From Chloroflexia bacterium (lineage in GTDB: Bacteria; Chloroflexota; Chloroflexia; Thermomicrobiales; UBA6265), in the NCBI GenBank assembly GCA_013694885.1, contig JACDBO010000038.1, positions 1-6,769 on the forward strand: 6,769 bases of DNA, given 5' to 3'. The notes beneath the pieces are model-generated. The model saw nothing but the letters and a program-made list of their open reading frames with translations, searched no databases and was not told the DNA's origin. The stretch's first letter is position 1; the number at the start of each line of letters is the position of its first letter. The translations under genes were made by a program, and so were the position numbers. Of this stretch, positions 4,459 through 6,769 are shown piece after piece.

Positions 4459-5340
4459 GTGCCTTCGATCAAAGAGCGACGCATCCGCTTCTCACAGAAC
4501 TTTCTCCACGATCGCCGGCTGGTGGCGCGACTCGTCGCGCGGTCCAGCCTGGAGTCGCATGATGTCGTGGTCGAGATCGGTCCGGGCAGAGGCATCATCA
4601 CCGAAGCGCTCGCGCAACGCTGTGCGCATGTACTCGCCGTCGAGCAGGATCCGCACCAAGTCGGCGTATTGCGGGAGCGTTTTGGCGCTGGGGGTAAGGT
4701 GACGGTCTTCCCGGCGAATTTTCTGGAGTTCCCCTTGCCGGCGACCGACTATAAGGTCTTCGCCAACATCCCCTATCGCATCACCACGGCGATCGTGAGC
4801 AAGTTGACCTCGGGCGTCTCACCACCAGCGGACAGCTACCTCGTCATGCAGCGAGAAGCGGCGGACAAGTTCGCGGGCGTATCGAAAGAGACACTCGTCG
4901 CGGTCGTGCTGAAACCAAGGTTCGACCTGGACATTGTGCATCGGTTCCAGCGGTCGGATTTCGTCCCCGCCCCAAATGTCGAGAGTGTCCTCCTGCGATT
5001 GCGACGACGCGGTGTCCCGCTCCTGCCACAGGAGCACGAGCAGCGGTTCCGGGATCTGGTGACGGCTGTCTTTGGTGCCTGGCAGCCATCGGTCGACGCC
5101 GCCTTGACCGGCCTCATGCCTCACGCGGCGCTCGTTGGGCTGAGGCGGCGGCATGGAGAACTCCTCCACCGTAGACCGAGCCAGACGCCGTTCGGCGACT
5201 GGCTTGCCCTTTTCGATGCGTTGCTTGCCCAAGACGATCAACGCATCTGGAAACGCATTCAAGGGGCGGAGAACCGCCTCGTTCACCAGCAATCCCAGCT
5301 CACAAAGCAGCACCGCACTCGCGTCGCCCGGAGCAAGTGA
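4459..5340 (+). CDS. erm: Erm-type rRNA adenine N6-methyltransferase (23S rRNA, macrolide-lincosamide-streptogramin resistance)
   Basis: Predicted to transfer methyl groups from SAM to the N6 of an rRNA adenine. For Erm enzymes this is A2058 of 23S rRNA, blocking macrolide, lincosamide and streptogramin B binding. From GTG 4459 it is 293 aa. Motifs: RIRFSQNFLHD (8-18), EIGPGRG (39-45), VEQD (61-64), NFLEF (87-91), NIPYRITTAI (103-112), QREAADKF, and SDFVPAPNVESVLLRLRRR near the end of the catalytic domain. NIPY and the EAADKF region favour Erm over the housekeeping KsgA/RsmA dimethylase, as does the attenuator-like leader. The position usually Asp in motif III (DxL) is Asn87, a mild departure. 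A ~90-residue C-terminal domain and a basic tail ending KQHRTRVARSK follow. Codon use looks less GC-biased than in thrB next door, compatible with transfer. It ends 3 nt from the convergent thrB stop. Specificity is not proven by sequence. Confidence 0.88.
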   Translation: MPSIKERRIRFSQNFLHDRRLVARLVARSSLESHDVVVEIGPGRGIITEALAQRCAHVLAVEQDPHQVGVLRERFGAGGKVTVFPANFLEFPLPATDYKVFANIPYRITTAIVSKLTSGVSPPADSYLVMQREAADKFAGVSKETLVAVVLKPRFDLDIVHRFQRSDFVPAPNVESVLLRLRRRGVPLLPQEHEQRFRDLVTAVFGAWQPSVDAALTGLMPHAALVGLRRRHGELLHRRPSQTPFGDWLALFDALLAQDDQRIWKRIQGAENRLVHQQSQLTKQHRTRVARSK

Positions 5341-5343
5341 CTG

Positions 5344-6264
5344 TCAGATTCGTACGGAAGTCTCTGGCGGCGGGCCAGAGACGCCGTGGATGGTCGGTTG
5401 CAGCTCACGGGCACGGCCGTGGGTTTGGAGTCGCTGGGCAGTTGCCATGAACGCGGCCCCGACGGCCGCCGCGTGATCCGGGGGAACGAGGGCAAGGACG
5501 GTTGGGCCGGCGCCGCTGAGGCACGCGCCGAGGGCGCCGGCGTGCAGCGCTGCCGTCCGCATCGCGTCGAGATGGGGGAAGAGCCGGGCGCGATAGGGTT
5601 CATGGAGACGGTCGTGCATCCCGGCGGCGATCAGCTCGTGGTCACGCAAGCGCAGGCCGAGGGTCAGCCCGGCGGCGGTCGCCACGTTGAAGGTGGCGTC
5701 GGCGTGCGGGATCTGCGCCGGGAGCGCCGCGCGCGCCGCCCAGGTCGCGCCGGTGGCCTCCGGGATGAAGACGACGGCGGTGAGTCCGAGTGGCTCGCCC
5801 GCCCAGAGGCGCACCGAGCGGCGGACGTTGGGCACCGCGAGGATCGCGCCGCCGTAGATCGCGGCGCCGACGTTGTCGCCGTGCCCCTCGATCCGCCAGG
5901 CGACCGCGTAGAGCTCGTCGTCGGTCAGACCGAGGTCGAGAAGGTGGTTGGCGGCGACCAGACCGGCCACGAGTGCGGCCGCCGATGAGCCGAGTCCTCG
6001 CGCGATCGGGATCTCGGTCCGCGTCGTGACGGCAAAGGGTGGCAGGAAGCGGCCATGCTCCTCGGCGAGCGTTCGCATCGCCCGGAGGGTGAGGTTCTCG
6101 CGACCGGCAAGCAGCGCCGCCTCCGCGCCCTCGTTGAGCACGGCGTTCGCCTCACCCTCGGTGTCGACGGTCACCTCGTTCCAGAGGTCGAGGGCCAGCC
6201 CGATCGCGTCGAAGCCGGGGCCGAGGTTGGCGGACGACGCCGGCGCCCTAACCGTGAACCGCAT
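5344..6264 (-). CDS. thrB: Homoserine kinase (GHMP family)
   Basis: Phosphorylates L-homoserine with ATP to O-phosphohomoserine, the fourth step from aspartate to threonine, in the cytosol. At 306 aa it is normal length. GHMP motifs are all present: N-terminal APASSANLGPGFDAIGLAL (7-25), the ATP-binding PIARGLGSSAAA (86-97), and the C-terminal GACLSGAGP (246-254). IEGHGDN in the middle is typical of ThrB. ATG 6264 is supported by a GAGGGTG seven nt upstream and by matching the family N terminus. Its first 17 nt overlap the end of thrC, so translation is probably coupled, and the ribosome binding site lies inside thrC. Its product is the direct substrate or precursor for the ThrC reaction. The 3' end meets erm tail to tail, and its last codons contain a strong inverted repeat (5360-5382). 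Confidence 0.96.
   Translation of the reverse strand: MRFTVRAPASSANLGPGFDAIGLALDLWNEVTVDTEGEANAVLNEGAEAALLAGRENLTLRAMRTLAEEHGRFLPPFAVTTRTEIPIARGLGSSAAALVAGLVAANHLLDLGLTDDELYAVAWRIEGHGDNVGAAIYGGAILAVPNVRRSVRLWAGEPLGLTAVVFIPEATGATWAARAALPAQIPHADATFNVATAAGLTLGLRLRDHELIAAGMHDRLHEPYRARLFPHLDAMRTAALHAGALGACLSGAGPTVLALVPPDHAAAVGAAFMATAQRLQTHGRARELQPTIHGVSGPPPETSVRI
5360..5382. terminator. Inverted repeat at the convergent erm/thrB junction, possible bidirectional terminator
   Basis: GTCTCTGGC (5360-5368) and GCCAGAGAC (5374-5382) form a perfect 9-bp stem around a 5-nt GC-rich loop. It lies 19 nt past the erm stop and inside the last codons of thrB. Position favours a role in ending erm transcription, perhaps also thrB, but neither side has a T run (only TT on the minus side). 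It may therefore be a roadblock or mRNA 3'-end stabiliser, or simply coding sequence. Confidence 0.38.
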
Positions 6265-6769
6265 CGTCCAGCACCCTCGCCAGCGCCTCGTTCTCGGCCG
6301 CCACGCGCACCGGTCGGTTTGCGCCCGGCCGCGGCGCGCCGTCCCCGTCGTGGAGGTGATAGGCGACGACGGCGTCGGTGTCTTTGAGGAGGTGGCCGGT
6401 CAGGATGCCGACGACCGTCGCGTCCGGCGCAATCTTTCCCGCTCGCACCAGATTGCGGACCCCGGCCAGCGAAGCGGCGGAGGCGGGTTCGCAGCCGATG
6501 CCGGCGCGGTCGATCATCGCCTTGGCGTCGAGGATCTCGTCGTCCGAAACGGCGGTGACCAAGCCGCTGGTCGCCTCGATCGAGCGGCGAGCGCGTTCGA
6601 CACTGGCCGGGTCGCCGATCTTGATCGCGGTCGCGACTGTCTCCGCTGTCACTGGCGCGTAGTGGTCGAACCCGGCGTCGTAGTAGGCGGCGAAGGGGTC
6701 GGCGCCGGCGGCCTGGATCGTGGCCAGTTGGGGCAGGCGGTCGATCAGGCCGACGACAAAGGCTTCGGT
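6248..6769 (-). CDS. thrC: Threonine synthase, C-terminal part (5' end outside window)
   Basis: Pyridoxal-phosphate enzyme of fold type II that converts O-phosphohomoserine to threonine. Only the last 173 residues are here; the minus-strand frame stays open to the window edge at 6769, and the GTG at 6652 is internal, not a start. Recognisable family segments: TEAFVVGLIDRLPQLATIQAAGADPF at the edge, then ETVATAIKIGDPAS, AVSDDEILDAKAMI, EPASAASLAGVRNLV and VVGILTGHLLKD, the usual C-terminal run of ThrC. The catalytic lysine lies upstream of the window. About 40 residues follow the GHLLKD block, a somewhat long tail ending RVLDDAVHG. The stop codon (6250-6248) falls within the thrB start region, giving a 17-nt overlap and a thrC-thrB operon order. 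Confidence 0.92.
   Translation of the reverse strand, partial: TEAFVVGLIDRLPQLATIQAAGADPFAAYYDAGFDHYAPVTAETVATAIKIGDPASVERARRSIEATSGLVTAVSDDEILDAKAMIDRAGIGCEPASAASLAGVRNLVRAGKIAPDATVVGILTGHLLKDTDAVVAYHLHDGDGAPRPGANRPVRVAAENEALARVLDDAVHG

Noticed and set aside
4459..5340. KsgA/RsmA 16S rRNA dimethyladenosine transferase
   Set aside because: Considered because the superfamily is shared. The NIPY motif, the EAADKF segment and the attenuator-like leader favour Erm; absence of another ksgA in the genome would reopen this.

Overview
The window reads as a G+C-rich bacterial chromosome, roughly two thirds G+C by eye, with frequent GTG starts. The gene content (a MalK/UgpC-type sugar ABC ATPase, a KdgK-like kinase, a thrC-thrB pair and an Erm-type methylase) and protein style suggest a Chloroflexota (Thermomicrobia-like) or actinobacterial host. 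That placement is inference; there is no rRNA or other taxonomic marker here.

Layout. 17-2427 is a minus-strand block. In order of transcription it holds a small class I methyltransferase (2427-1663), a solo ABC transporter ATPase (1507-398) with its own promoter-like site and a good intrinsic terminator (371-343), and a short DUF2283 protein (280-17) preceded by a REP-like palindrome. 2556-5340 is a plus-strand block: a SnoaL-like/ester-cyclase protein, a PfkB-family 2-keto-3-deoxygluconate kinase-like protein, and an Erm/KsgA-superfamily rRNA adenine methyltransferase. 5344-6769 is minus strand again: the 3' part of threonine synthase (thrC) and homoserine kinase (thrB), overlapping by 17 nt as an operon and meeting the erm gene tail to tail with 3 nt between stop codons.

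The most interesting region is 4194-4458, upstream of the erm-type gene. It has the parts of a ribosome-mediated transcription attenuator. In order these are a near-consensus promoter (TTGACA-17-TAGGAT), a 23-codon leader ORF with a good Shine-Dalgarno (4247-4318), a long-range stem pairing the start of that ORF with 4336-4354, an internal hairpin, and a strong intrinsic terminator with a five-T run (4377-4409). The methylase start follows 50 nt after that T run. The leader peptide contains Arg-Ile-Arg near its N terminus, which fits the +X+ motif at which macrolide- or ketolide-bound ribosomes stall. It ends in an unusual Val-Trp-Val-Arg-Pro-Gly-Trp. The natural model is an antibiotic-inducible erm gene controlled by premature termination, as known for some Bacillus erm genes. 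The leader is not one I recognise.

The other genes are ordinary metabolism: sugar uptake energisation, sugar-acid phosphorylation and threonine biosynthesis. Apart from thrC-thrB they do not form an obvious single pathway.
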